NCBI GenBank assembly: GCA_937902995.1
Contig: CALEKY010000049.1
Location: forward strand, 1 to 15,894
Source of the DNA: an uncultured Sinobacteraceae bacterium
Lineage (GTDB): Bacteria > Pseudomonadota > Gammaproteobacteria > Steroidobacterales > Steroidobacteraceae
Reading direction: 5' to 3'
Length of the DNA: 15,894 bases
Shown: positions 7,486 to 13,420 of the stretch, piece by piece
Position numbering within the stretch: position 1 is the first letter of the stretch
Layout of the letters: every line of letters starts with the position of its first letter
Position numbers and translations under genes: made by a program
Notes under the pieces: generated by a model
Seen by the model: only the letters and a program-made list of their open reading frames with translations
What the model was told of the DNA's origin: nothing
Database searches by the model: none

Positions 7486-10425
7486 ATGCGCCATCGAACT
7501 GTATGTTTAACCGCGGCTCTCGCAACAACACTCATCGGTCCAGAGATCACGCACGCGCAAGCAACGGAAGATACGATTCAAGAAATCGTGGTCACGGGTT
7601 CGCGAATTCGTAGATCCGACAACTTCGATTCGCCGATGCCGCTCGCCGTGATCGAAGGCGATGCCATGAACACCAGCGGCTTCACGATACTCGGCGATGC
7701 GTTGGTCAATCTCCCGCAAGCGCTCACGACGACCGGTATTCAAAACACGTCGGGAACGCTCTTCAACGCGGGTCAGTCGCGCGTCGACTTGCGCGGTTTG
7801 GGTTCGAACAGAACGTTGGTTCTCGTCGACGGCCGCCGTCACCTGACCGGCGACTTCCGAACCTCTGCTGTCGATCTCAACATGATCCCCACGACCATGA
7901 TCGACCGGATCGAAGCGATCTCGGGCGGTGCGTCGGCCGTGTACGGATCCGAAGCGGTTGCCGGCGTCGTCAACATCATTCTCAAGAAGCAAATGGACGG
8001 CCTGCAGGTGGATGTGCAGGGCGGCATGACCGACGAAAGCGACGGCGAGGAGTGGAGAGCGTCGCTCGGCTACGGATTCCAATTTGCCGATGGCAGAGGT
8101 TCGTTCCTGGTCGGTGCAGAGATCGGCAAAGTCGAACCGATCTATCAAGTCGATCGCGATTGGGCGTTCCCCGGCGTTCGGCGCAACAACCTGGTCAGCC
8201 CGCAAACCATCGTTCCGGCATCGCGTTCGAACGTCGTGCCGACGGCAACGTTCCAGCTCATCAACAGCCAGAATCCGGCAACTGCCCGGTCGGTGACGAT
8301 TGCGCTCGATCGCTCGCAAATCCACGTCAACACGGAAGAGTGCCGGACAGCAACGGTGCGCGCGCTGTGTCAGGACCCGTGGCTGTTCTACACGGCGGAG
8401 TACAACGTCCTGCAAGGACAGCACGAACGTCAATCGGCCCGCCTGTACGTCGACTTCGACTTGACCGACAACGTCACGGCGTTTGCGGATGCGTCGTACT
8501 CGCGTGTCGACGGCTATGCCATCTTCCAGCCGGCGTTCTCGAACGCGGCGGGCGGCGGCACGTTACCGGCCGTCATTCGCGGCGACAATGCGTTCCTCAA
8601 CGGGCCTGGCGAGCTGGCCGCTCAGCTGCGCCAGCACTGGCTCGATGCCGGACTCACGCTCACGCGCGACACGGTCGTCAACATCGGCAAGTTCTGGTCC
8701 GAGTTCGGCGGTCGCAACACGCGTGCATTCCGCGACTCGTATCGCGCGCTAGCAGGCCTCGAAGGCAACTTCAGTTTGTTCGGTCGCGATGCCGAGTGGG
8801 AAACCTATGCGCTCTACGGCAAGCTCGAAGGTTTCACGAACGCGTACAACGTGCCGCACATCCAGCGCACGCTCGCAGCGCTCGACGCGACAGTCGTCGA
8901 CGGAGAGATCGTTTGTACGAACGAGGAAATGCGTGCGCAAGGCTGCGTGCCGTGGGACATCATCAACGGTCCGTCGCCCGAAGCCGTGCGGTGGGCGAAC
9001 GGATTGGCACGCACGGACGGCGAGGCGAGCCAGCTCGTCATCGCTGCAAACCTGTCCACGTCGCTGTTCGATTTGCCTGCCGGTCCGCTCGGTTTTGCGA
9101 TCGGCGCGGAGTATCGCGAGGAGAAGAGCGATCAGATTCAAGATCCGCTCTCAGCATCCGGCGCGCTGTTCTACAACGCCATCGGGCGTACGAAAGGCGA
9201 ATACGACATCACCGAGGTGTATGCCGAAACCGTCATACCGATTCTCGCCAACCTGCCCGCCGTGGAATCGTTCAATGTCGAGCTCGCCGGACGTCTTGGC
9301 GACTATTCGACCGTGGGCGACGTCGAACAGTGGCGTATCGGTGCAAGCTGGGCGCCGGTTCGCGATTTGATGTTCCGCGCGAGCCAGTCGAAATCCGTGC
9401 GCGCACCGAACATCACCGAGCTGTTCGGGCCGCAAGGACGCAACTTCACGACGGCTGCGACCGATCCGTGCGATCGTGCGCAAATCGAGGCCATCGCCAG
9501 CGATCCGACTCGTCAAGCAACGCGCATCGCGAACTGCGCGGCCGTCATTCCCGGCTACGATCCCGCGACATTCGTTTCGAACATCGGTCCCGGTCGGCCG
9601 TCCCTGCCGCTGTTGCAAGGCGGTAACCCCGATCTGTTCGAGGAAACGGCGGATACGTTCACTGCCGGTCTGGTCTTCCGGCCGCGTTGGGTCGAAGGTC
9701 TGAACTTCTCGCTCGATTACTGGAAGATCGAGATCGAGGATGCCGTCAGCACGATTCCGATCAACACGCTGATCACGAACCTGTGCTACGACACTCCGCA
9801 GAGTCCGGCGTCGAATCGGTTCTGCAGCCTCGTTGTCCGCGATCCGACGGGAGAGACGACCGGCGGATTGGTCGGCGGTATTCGCGAAGTGATTCTGACG
9901 AACCAGAACGTGCAGGCCATCGAGACGTTCGGTATCGATGCTTCGGTTCACTACAGCCGCAACTTCGAAGGTTTCGGCCTCGTGGATCTGCGTCTCGACG
10001 CAACGAAGGTCAAGCGCTTCGATCTGCAGGGTGTGCCGGGCGGTCCGGTCACTCATTTCGCCGGCGCGCTCACAGGCCCGGTGCCGAAGTACAAAGCGAA
10101 CGCAACGCTCGGCTGGACCAACGGTCGCTTCGCCGTGCAATGGCAGACGCGCTTCCAGGATTCGTACGCCGTGAGCGAAGTCGATCCGCCGTCGTCGCGC
10201 GATCCGTTCTACACGGGCGACTACTACGAGCACGATCTGCGTGCGTCGTTCCGGTGGAACGACTCGTTGTCTTTCCGGCTCGGCATCATCAACGTCACGG
10301 ACGAGCATCCGCCGATCATTCCGGAGGTCGGCAATGCGACCGGTGCCGGTTCGTCCACTTACGACAATCGCGGACGTTGGTTCTACGTGGGTGCACGGTA
10401 CGAGTTCGCGCCGAACGCCCGCTGA
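7486..10425 (+). CDS. Large TonB-dependent outer-membrane receptor
   Basis: A 979-residue receptor. The ATG at 7486 has GGAGGG (7473-7478) seven bases upstream and begins a signal peptide (MRHRTVCLTAALATTLIG, cut near THA, residue 24), so upstream in-frame TTG/GTG codons are rejected. TonB box region DTIQEIVVTGSRIRR (29-43). The plug has RVDLRGLGSNRTLVLVDGRR (99-118) and IDRIEAISGGASAVYGSEAV (139-158), motifs typical of the long TonB receptors with QEIVVTGSRIRR-type N-termini. Paired Cys-containing loops occur around 8343/8370 and 8914/8943 and in the barrel. The C-terminus is RWFYVGARYEFAPNAR, so the aromatic end motif is followed by five extra residues. The gene has its own long leader and a strong terminator, so it is probably monocistronic. 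Relatives often sit beside secreted peptidases, and here a TAP-like hydrolase is upstream, so peptide-like ligands are possible. Confidence 0.94.
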   Translation: MRHRTVCLTAALATTLIGPEITHAQATEDTIQEIVVTGSRIRRSDNFDSPMPLAVIEGDAMNTSGFTILGDALVNLPQALTTTGIQNTSGTLFNAGQSRVDLRGLGSNRTLVLVDGRRHLTGDFRTSAVDLNMIPTTMIDRIEAISGGASAVYGSEAVAGVVNIILKKQMDGLQVDVQGGMTDESDGEEWRASLGYGFQFADGRGSFLVGAEIGKVEPIYQVDRDWAFPGVRRNNLVSPQTIVPASRSNVVPTATFQLINSQNPATARSVTIALDRSQIHVNTEECRTATVRALCQDPWLFYTAEYNVLQGQHERQSARLYVDFDLTDNVTAFADASYSRVDGYAIFQPAFSNAAGGGTLPAVIRGDNAFLNGPGELAAQLRQHWLDAGLTLTRDTVVNIGKFWSEFGGRNTRAFRDSYRALAGLEGNFSLFGRDAEWETYALYGKLEGFTNAYNVPHIQRTLAALDATVVDGEIVCTNEEMRAQGCVPWDIINGPSPEAVRWANGLARTDGEASQLVIAANLSTSLFDLPAGPLGFAIGAEYREEKSDQIQDPLSASGALFYNAIGRTKGEYDITEVYAETVIPILANLPAVESFNVELAGRLGDYSTVGDVEQWRIGASWAPVRDLMFRASQSKSVRAPNITELFGPQGRNFTTAATDPCDRAQIEAIASDPTRQATRIANCAAVIPGYDPATFVSNIGPGRPSLPLLQGGNPDLFEETADTFTAGLVFRPRWVEGLNFSLDYWKIEIEDAVSTIPINTLITNLCYDTPQSPASNRFCSLVVRDPTGETTGGLVGGIREVILTNQNVQAIETFGIDASVHYSRNFEGFGLVDLRLDATKVKRFDLQGVPGGPVTHFAGALTGPVPKYKANATLGWTNGRFAVQWQTRFQDSYAVSEVDPPSSRDPFYTGDYYEHDLRASFRWNDSLSFRLGIINVTDEHPPIIPEVGNATGAGSSTYDNRGRWFYVGARYEFAPNAR

Positions 10426-10455
10426 GACCGGATAGAATTGCAGAGGCGACAATGC

Positions 10456-10486
10456 ACCGCGCCGACGCTCATTGCGTCGGCGCGGT
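10456..10486 (+). terminator. Intrinsic terminator after the second receptor
   Basis: A perfect 12-bp GC-rich stem, CCGCGCCGACGC (10457-10468) and GCGTCGGCGCGG (10474-10485), with a 5-nt loop TCATT and one more A-T pair outside. It lies 30 nt after the receptor stop. The tail TTGCTT is only moderately T-rich. It lies between convergent genes and may also stop minus-strand transcripts, but no T-run is present on that side. Confidence 0.8.
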
Positions 10487-10507
10487 TGCTTAAGAGAAAT
10501 GGGAAAT

Positions 10508-10549
10508 GAGAAAAGGGGAAGAAGGGAAGAAGGGAAGGAGGGAAGGGGA
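10508..10549 (+). repeat. 42-nt all-purine tract with 8-bp tandem units and G-quadruplex potential
   Basis: Every base from 10508 to 10549 is A or G. From 10515 it is built of 8-mers close to AGGGAAGA (four units). Five G-runs of three or four bases (10515, 10524, 10532, 10540, 10545) are separated by 2-5 bases, which meets the usual G3+N1-7 quadruplex pattern on the plus strand. It lies in the 3' intergenic space between convergent genes. Confidence 0.7.
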
Positions 10550-10563
10550 CGGTTGCCCCGCCG

Positions 10564-10595
10564 CTCACTACTCACCACTCACTATTCACTACTCA
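10564..10595. repeat. Heptamer tandem repeat (CTCACTA, 4.6 copies) over a stop codon
   Basis: Units are CTCACTA, CTCACCA, CTCACTA, TTCACTA and a partial CTCA. The last bases (10593-10595) are the complement of the TGA stop of the minus-strand FrnE-like gene. Seen from that strand every unit begins with TGA, so slippage would still give a nearby stop in a new frame. Confidence 0.75.
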
Positions 10596-11243
10596 AGTAG
10601 TCTCCTGCGCAATCTTCCGCAGTGCCCGCTCGAAGACATCGACGGGTTGCCCGCCTTGGATTAGGTACTTGTCGTTGATGATGACCGACGGGACGGCATG
10701 GATGCCGCGTTCTTGGTAGAACTGTTCCCGCTCGCGAACTTCCTGCGCGTAGCGATTCGATTCGAGAACTTCCCGCGCGCGATCCGGATCGAGCCCAGCG
10801 TTGCGCGCAGCCTCGATGAGCACCTCTCGATCGCTCGGATTTTGTCCCTCCGTGAAGTACGCGGCGAACAGCGTTCGTTTCAGTGCATGTTGGCGGCCTT
10901 CGAGCCCGGCCCAATGCAGTAGGCAATGCGCATCGAAAGTGTTGTAGATGCGCGAGCGCTTGTCCATGTTGAATTCGAAGCCGAGCTCGGCGCCGCGCGC
11001 GCGGATCGCCTCTTGTGTGCGTGCGAGTTGCTCCGGCGTGGATCCGTATTTCTGAGCGATGTGCTCCGCGATGTCCTGACCTTCGGGCGGCATGTGCGGA
11101 TTCAGCTCGAACGGCTGAAAATGGATGTCGATGCTCGCTGCATCGCCGAAGCGTGCAATGGCGGCCTCCAACGATTTCAGTCCGATCGCGCACCACGGAC
11201 ACGAAACGTCGGAGACGAAGTCGATTTTGATTCGGGGCGTCAT
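10593..11243 (-). CDS. FrnE-like DsbA-family thiol oxidoreductase
   Basis: A 216-residue protein with a thioredoxin fold of the DsbA/2-hydroxychromene-2-carboxylate isomerase class. Just after the first strand (IKIDFVSDVS) is the active site CPWC (residues 15-18), and the cis-Pro loop is HAVPSVIIN (Pro185). The all-alpha insertion lies between, roughly residues 55-175. The region around NTFDAHCLLHWA (101-112) and the ending with YLIQGGQPVDVF match the FrnE type, and the length is normal for that family. No signal peptide, so it is a cytosolic disulfide oxidoreductase/isomerase, often linked to oxidative stress. Start at 11243 is the first ATG before the conserved strand; upstream in-frame codons run antisense through the thioesterase gene. 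No clear Shine-Dalgarno. It is divergent from the thioesterase gene. The TGA lies inside a heptamer repeat. Confidence 0.93.
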   Translation of the reverse strand: MTPRIKIDFVSDVSCPWCAIGLKSLEAAIARFGDAASIDIHFQPFELNPHMPPEGQDIAEHIAQKYGSTPEQLARTQEAIRARGAELGFEFNMDKRSRIYNTFDAHCLLHWAGLEGRQHALKRTLFAAYFTEGQNPSDREVLIEAARNAGLDPDRAREVLESNRYAQEVREREQFYQERGIHAVPSVIINDKYLIQGGQPVDVFERALRKIAQETT

Positions 11244-11321
11244 TGTCGCCGTAGAATGCGCGGAACGGCGGCACCGTTCAAGCAGGCGTTTCTGTGGATC
11301 GATGCTCATACGGAGGTCTTT
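11244..11321. promoter_or_regulatory. 78-bp divergent promoter region with an inverted repeat
   Basis: The region separates the FrnE-like (-) and thioesterase (+) starts. On the minus strand TTGAAC (complement at 11276-11281) and CATTCT (complement at 11253-11258) have a 17-bp spacer; that would put the transcript start only about 4-5 nt before the ATG, consistent with the lack of a Shine-Dalgarno. An inverted repeat GAACGG-N5-CCGTTC occupies 11263-11279, between and partly over the hexamers. For the plus gene GGAGG at 11312-11316 is a clear ribosome binding site. The promoter call is weak. Confidence 0.3.
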
Positions 11322-11696
11322 ATGCACGTTCACGGCACGATCGATTTCGACATCGTCGAGGTCACGCCAGACCGCGTGGTCGCCGAGATGCCCATCGCCG
11401 CCGGCATCCTCAACCCGTTCGGCGTCGCGCACGCGGGCGCGATGCTCTGGTTCGCAGATGTGACGGCCACCGTGCTCGTCAAAGGCCCAGGCGAAGCGAC
11501 TGCAGGCATGAAGGGGTTTCCGCTTGCGATATCGCTCAATGCGAACTTCTTGAGCAATCAGAAAGAAGGCACCTTCAAGGCGACAGCGGTTTTCGTGAAG
11601 AAGGGCAAGACCGTGAGCGTCGTTCGCACGACAGTCACTGGAGACGACGGAAAGTTGATCGCCGATGTGACCACGAGTCACGTACTGTCGCGCTGA
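11322..11696 (+). CDS. PaaI-type hotdog-fold thioesterase
   Basis: A 124-residue single hotdog domain, the usual size of PaaI/YbgC-like acyl-CoA thioesterases, which hydrolyse CoA thioesters in the cytosol as homotetramers. The segment GILNPFGVAHAGAMLWFADV (28-47) is the central helix motif: Asn31 and the HAG at 37-39 are in the positions of the family's catalytic and CoA-contacting residues, and Asp46 matches the acidic residue seen in PaaI-type enzymes. Strand-rich halves follow (AISLNANFLSN, TFKATAVFVKKGKTVSVVRT). ATG at 11322 has GGAGG five bases upstream; the open frame further upstream is antisense to the oxidoreductase gene and is not used. The substrate is unknown; the neighbours give no pathway hint. 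Confidence 0.92.
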   Translation: MHVHGTIDFDIVEVTPDRVVAEMPIAAGILNPFGVAHAGAMLWFADVTATVLVKGPGEATAGMKGFPLAISLNANFLSNQKEGTFKATAVFVKKGKTVSVVRTTVTGDDGKLIADVTTSHVLSR

Positions 11697-12174
11697 TCGA
11701 AGAGTCTTTGTCGGCTTCAGGGAGCGAGCGCTAAGAGAGACACTCGTCCTGCGTCTCATGCGTGGCCTTTGCAGCGCTCCATTTATCGATTCGAATAGAG
11801 CTGCCCGACAGTTGACGCGTCCAAACTAGGCTTTTCGGCACGCCTTGCCGATGTAGGCTTTCTCTTGGCGAAGGTCGATGTGGATGCGGAACCGGCGCTC
11901 TCGCACAAATACGGCATCATGTCGATGCCGACATGTTTCGCGACGAAAAGTCGTCGGGAAATTCGTCGGCGTTCGGTGCGAGCATGCCGTGCGCTTTTTC
12001 TTGGCGCAAAACGGTGTGATGCTCCCGGAGCTGCCTGCTCCGGAGTCGGCACAGGAAGAGGCGCAATCGCCTGAAACGGAGCGGTGAGATCGAGATGAGA
12101 CTTGTAAGGGCGAGGTAGAACTACTCGAGCTTGGGCGCGCGGGAGCGACAAGCCTCATCAAGAGTGTCGCCGAG
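11697..12174. other. 478-nt region without an intact gene
   Basis: It holds a thioredoxin remnant (see 11862-11976) and otherwise no credible gene. A 7-bp stem CCGGAGC/GCTCCGG (12025-12031/12037-12043) with a 5-nt loop is present but lacks a T-run. The open stretch after the thioredoxin homology, to the TGA at 12087, ends in a plausible protein-like tail (ELPAPESAQEEAQSPETER), which may be the fossil of a second gene or of the thioredoxin-fused protein. I see no promoter. Confidence 0.6.
11862..11976 (+). pseudogene. Thioredoxin remnant, frameshifted and truncated
   Basis: Frame 3 reads LLAKVDVDAEPALSHKYGIM and then SMPT (to 11933). This matches the classic second half of thioredoxins (KVDVD-NP-LA-KYGI-S-PT, including the cis-Pro). 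The expected continuation LLLF-DGKVV-KFVG is found in two other frames: TTT CGC GAC (Phe-Arg-Asp) at 11936-11944, then KVVGKFVGVR at 11947-11976. Two indels are therefore needed within 15 bases, the second being consistent with loss of one G from a GGA codon. The N-terminal half with the WCGPC active site is not found upstream. It cannot make a thioredoxin. The homology is by recognition only, but the motif string is very characteristic. Confidence 0.75.
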
Positions 12175-12519
12175 CTACTGCACTTCGCCGTGCAGGACTT
12201 CTTTCAGCCCCGCAGCCCACGCTTCCTGTTCCGGGGTCCCGACTTCATACGGGCAGCGTGCATCGTCTTTGTATCGCCCGATGCCAAGCGCCGCGCGCAT
12301 GCCTTCGATGTGCGCTTCGAGAATCGCCACTCGCATTTCAGGCGACTGTTGCGGAGCGCCTTGGATCAAGGTCGCGACGAAGTTCCAGTATTGATATTCG
12401 GGCTCGTTGGGCTTGTATTGATCGCGCATCTTGAGCGCGTACGCCCGTCCGCTCGCTTCTCCGCGTTGTTGTTTGAGTCGCTTTGCAGCCTGTTTTGCTG
12501 TTTCGGAAATTGCAGTCAT
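12175..12519 (-). CDS. Small protein of unknown function (114 aa)
   Basis: I do not recognise a family. From the ATG at 12519 the protein is 114 residues: a Lys/Arg/Gln-rich N-terminal helix (SETAKQAAKRLKQQRGEASG), then a mixed segment with YKPNEPEYQYWNFVATLIQG, a helix MRVAILEAHIEGMRAALGIG, and an acidic C-terminus with GTPEQEAWAAGLKEVLHGEVQ. It has no signal peptide or membrane segment and one Cys. Composition and codon choice look genuine. An in-frame ATG at 12609 would add 30 residues that look unlike protein (MQLLFITSGAKIRVPFETRR), so I prefer 12519; neither has a strong ribosome binding site. It lies between two decayed genes, so it could itself be decaying. Confidence 0.6.
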   Translation of the reverse strand: MTAISETAKQAAKRLKQQRGEASGRAYALKMRDQYKPNEPEYQYWNFVATLIQGAPQQSPEMRVAILEAHIEGMRAALGIGRYKDDARCPYEVGTPEQEAWAAGLKEVLHGEVQ

Positions 12520-12621
12520 ACGACGCGTCTCGAAAGGAACGCGAATTTTTGCTCCTGATGTAATGAAGAGCAACTGCATCCGCGATGGAGTAACACGCGT
12601 AAGGTCCATGGCGCGACAGGA

Positions 12622-12906
12622 TCAGTGCCTGACCGCGATTTCGACGCGCCCGTTGCGCGCTCGTCCTTCTTCGGTGTCGTTGCTGGCAACGGGCTGGCTT
12701 TCGCCTTTGCCTGCGATGCCGAGGCGGTCGATGCCGATGCCGCACTCTATGAGCCAGTCGCGGACCGCGCTTGCTCGGCGTTCGGATAACGCAAGATCGG
12801 CCTCGCGCGAACCGACGCTGTCGGTGTGACCGACGATGCGCACCGCAATTTGTTTGCGGCATTGGAGCAACTGCAGCACGGATTCGAGTGTTTCTGGATT
12901 GCGCTC
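12622..12906 (-). pseudogene. OmpA-like peptidoglycan-binding domain, 5'-truncated remnant
   Basis: The minus strand encodes an OmpA C-terminal domain: SVLQLLQCRKQIAVRIVGHT, with GHTDSVGS, LALSERRASAVRDWL, GIAGKGESQPVASN and RNGRVEIAV. These are the diaminopimelate/glycan-binding Asp and Arg motifs in the right order, ending at TGA (12622-12624). The domain's first strand and everything before it (signal peptide, barrel or lipoprotein part) are missing. The homology breaks at about 12906, exactly where a 13-bp repeat (TTTGGACACCCAC, 12907-12919) begins. The ATG at 12945 that would give 107 residues lies in repeat-derived sequence and is unlikely to be real. Most likely a truncated gene; a small expressed domain without export signal is the less likely alternative. 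Confidence 0.75.
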
Positions 12907-12957
12907 TTTGGACACCCACGGAATCTGTCGCTCCAAATCGTCCAAGCCGGTAGCCGG

Positions 12958-12973
12958 TCAGTTCTAGAACTGA
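12958..12973. repeat. Perfect 16-bp palindrome TCAGTTCTAGAACTGA
   Basis: All 16 bases are self-complementary. It lies inside the 13-bp repeat cluster, and GAACTGATG recurs at 12998. It may be an element end or an operator; there is no further evidence. Confidence 0.4.
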
Positions 12974-13129
12974 TGAATGTCCCATTCCGGGCTCGCGAAC
13001 TGATGGGCGCTTGCCGTTTGGACACCCATCGCTTGCGAATCAACCGTTCCGGGACGCCACCTGCCGTTTGCGCCACCTGCCCTTTGGACACCCACACCCA
13101 CTGACTTGGACGCCCGCGCTGCGGACGAA

Positions 13130-13201
13130 TTTGGACACCCATGAGCCCCGCTAATCGGCAGGGCTTGGGTACAGCCTTTCGCGCATTACGTGGGTGTCCA
13201 A
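13130..13201. mobile_element. 72-bp module bounded by inverted TTGGACACCCA ends (possible MITE-like unit)
   Basis: TTTGGACACCCA at the left and TGGGTGTCCAA at the right form terminal inverted repeats of 11 bp. Inside, AGCCCCGC (13145-13152) and GCAGGGCT (13158-13165) can pair into an 8-bp stem with one wobble around TAATCG, a REP-like hairpin. No open frame. The mobile nature is inferred from this structure alone. Confidence 0.4.
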
Positions 13202-13210
13202 TCTCGCGTG

Positions 13211-13234
13211 GTAACAGAGCGCGTAACAGAGCGC
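13211..13234. repeat. 12-bp tandem duplication GTAACAGAGCGC x2
   Basis: Two exact adjacent copies at 13211-13222 and 13223-13234, just after the 13-bp repeat cluster. Probably a slippage product. Confidence 0.7.
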
Positions 13235-13320
13235 CCTTGTTGAGCTCTCCACGCGTCCCTTTCTTCCCTTTCGGCTTGCTCTAGCGGTGCGGGTCTCTTG
13301 CTGCGGCCTGTCCCTACTAG

Positions 13321-13386
13321 TTTCCAATCAGAAAAAAGAAGATAAAAATTCTCGTCTAAGAGAAATAAGGTTTCTATAACGAGAAA
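13321..13386. promoter_or_regulatory. AT-rich control region of the S8 protease with TTTC-N6-GAAA sites
   Basis: One exact site, TTTC-CAATCA-GAAA, lies at 13321-13334 (site D). Two related dyads follow: TTCTC-N6-GAGAA (13349-13364) and TTTCT-N6-AGAAA (13371-13386). The last reads TTTCTATAACGAGAAAT and differs from receptor site C by one substitution and one inserted base. TATAAC (13375-13380) inside it is a good -10 hexamer, but no good -35 stands 16-18 bp upstream. Regulatory role inferred from similarity to the receptor leader. Confidence 0.45.
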
Positions 13387-13420
13387 TACCAGCCCACCCA
13401 CGACGAAAAAGGAGTTCGCC

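Larger units (their letters stand above)
12907..13201. repeat. Cluster of 13-bp repeats TTTGGACACCCA(C/T)
   Basis: Direct copies are at 12907-12919, 13017-13029, 13083-13095 and 13130-13142, all exact apart from the last base (C/T/C/T). A degenerate copy lies at 13105-13117 (CTTGGACGCCCGC). An inverted copy, TGGGTGTCCAA (13191-13201), closes the cluster. Shorter sub-repeats precede some copies: TTGCCG, CTGCCG and CTGCCC followed by TTTG at 13011, 13061 and 13078. The region has no protein-like frame. It looks like debris or arrays of a small nonautonomous element; I cannot name the family. Confidence 0.75.

Noticed and set aside
9151..10578. 475-codon minus-strand open frame
   Set aside because: It is antisense to the second receptor, starts in the low-complexity tract, and has no recognisable domain.
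10926..11321. N-terminal extension of the thioesterase frame
   Set aside because: It is antisense to the FrnE-like gene, and the GGAGG at 11312-11316 fixes the start at 11322.
12025..12043. Hairpin CCGGAGC/GCTCCGG as a terminator
   Set aside because: The stem is 7 bp without a T-run and lies in an apparently decayed reading frame.
12907..13201. CRISPR-like array
   Set aside because: Repeats are only 13 bp, spacing is irregular, one copy is inverted, and there are no cas genes.
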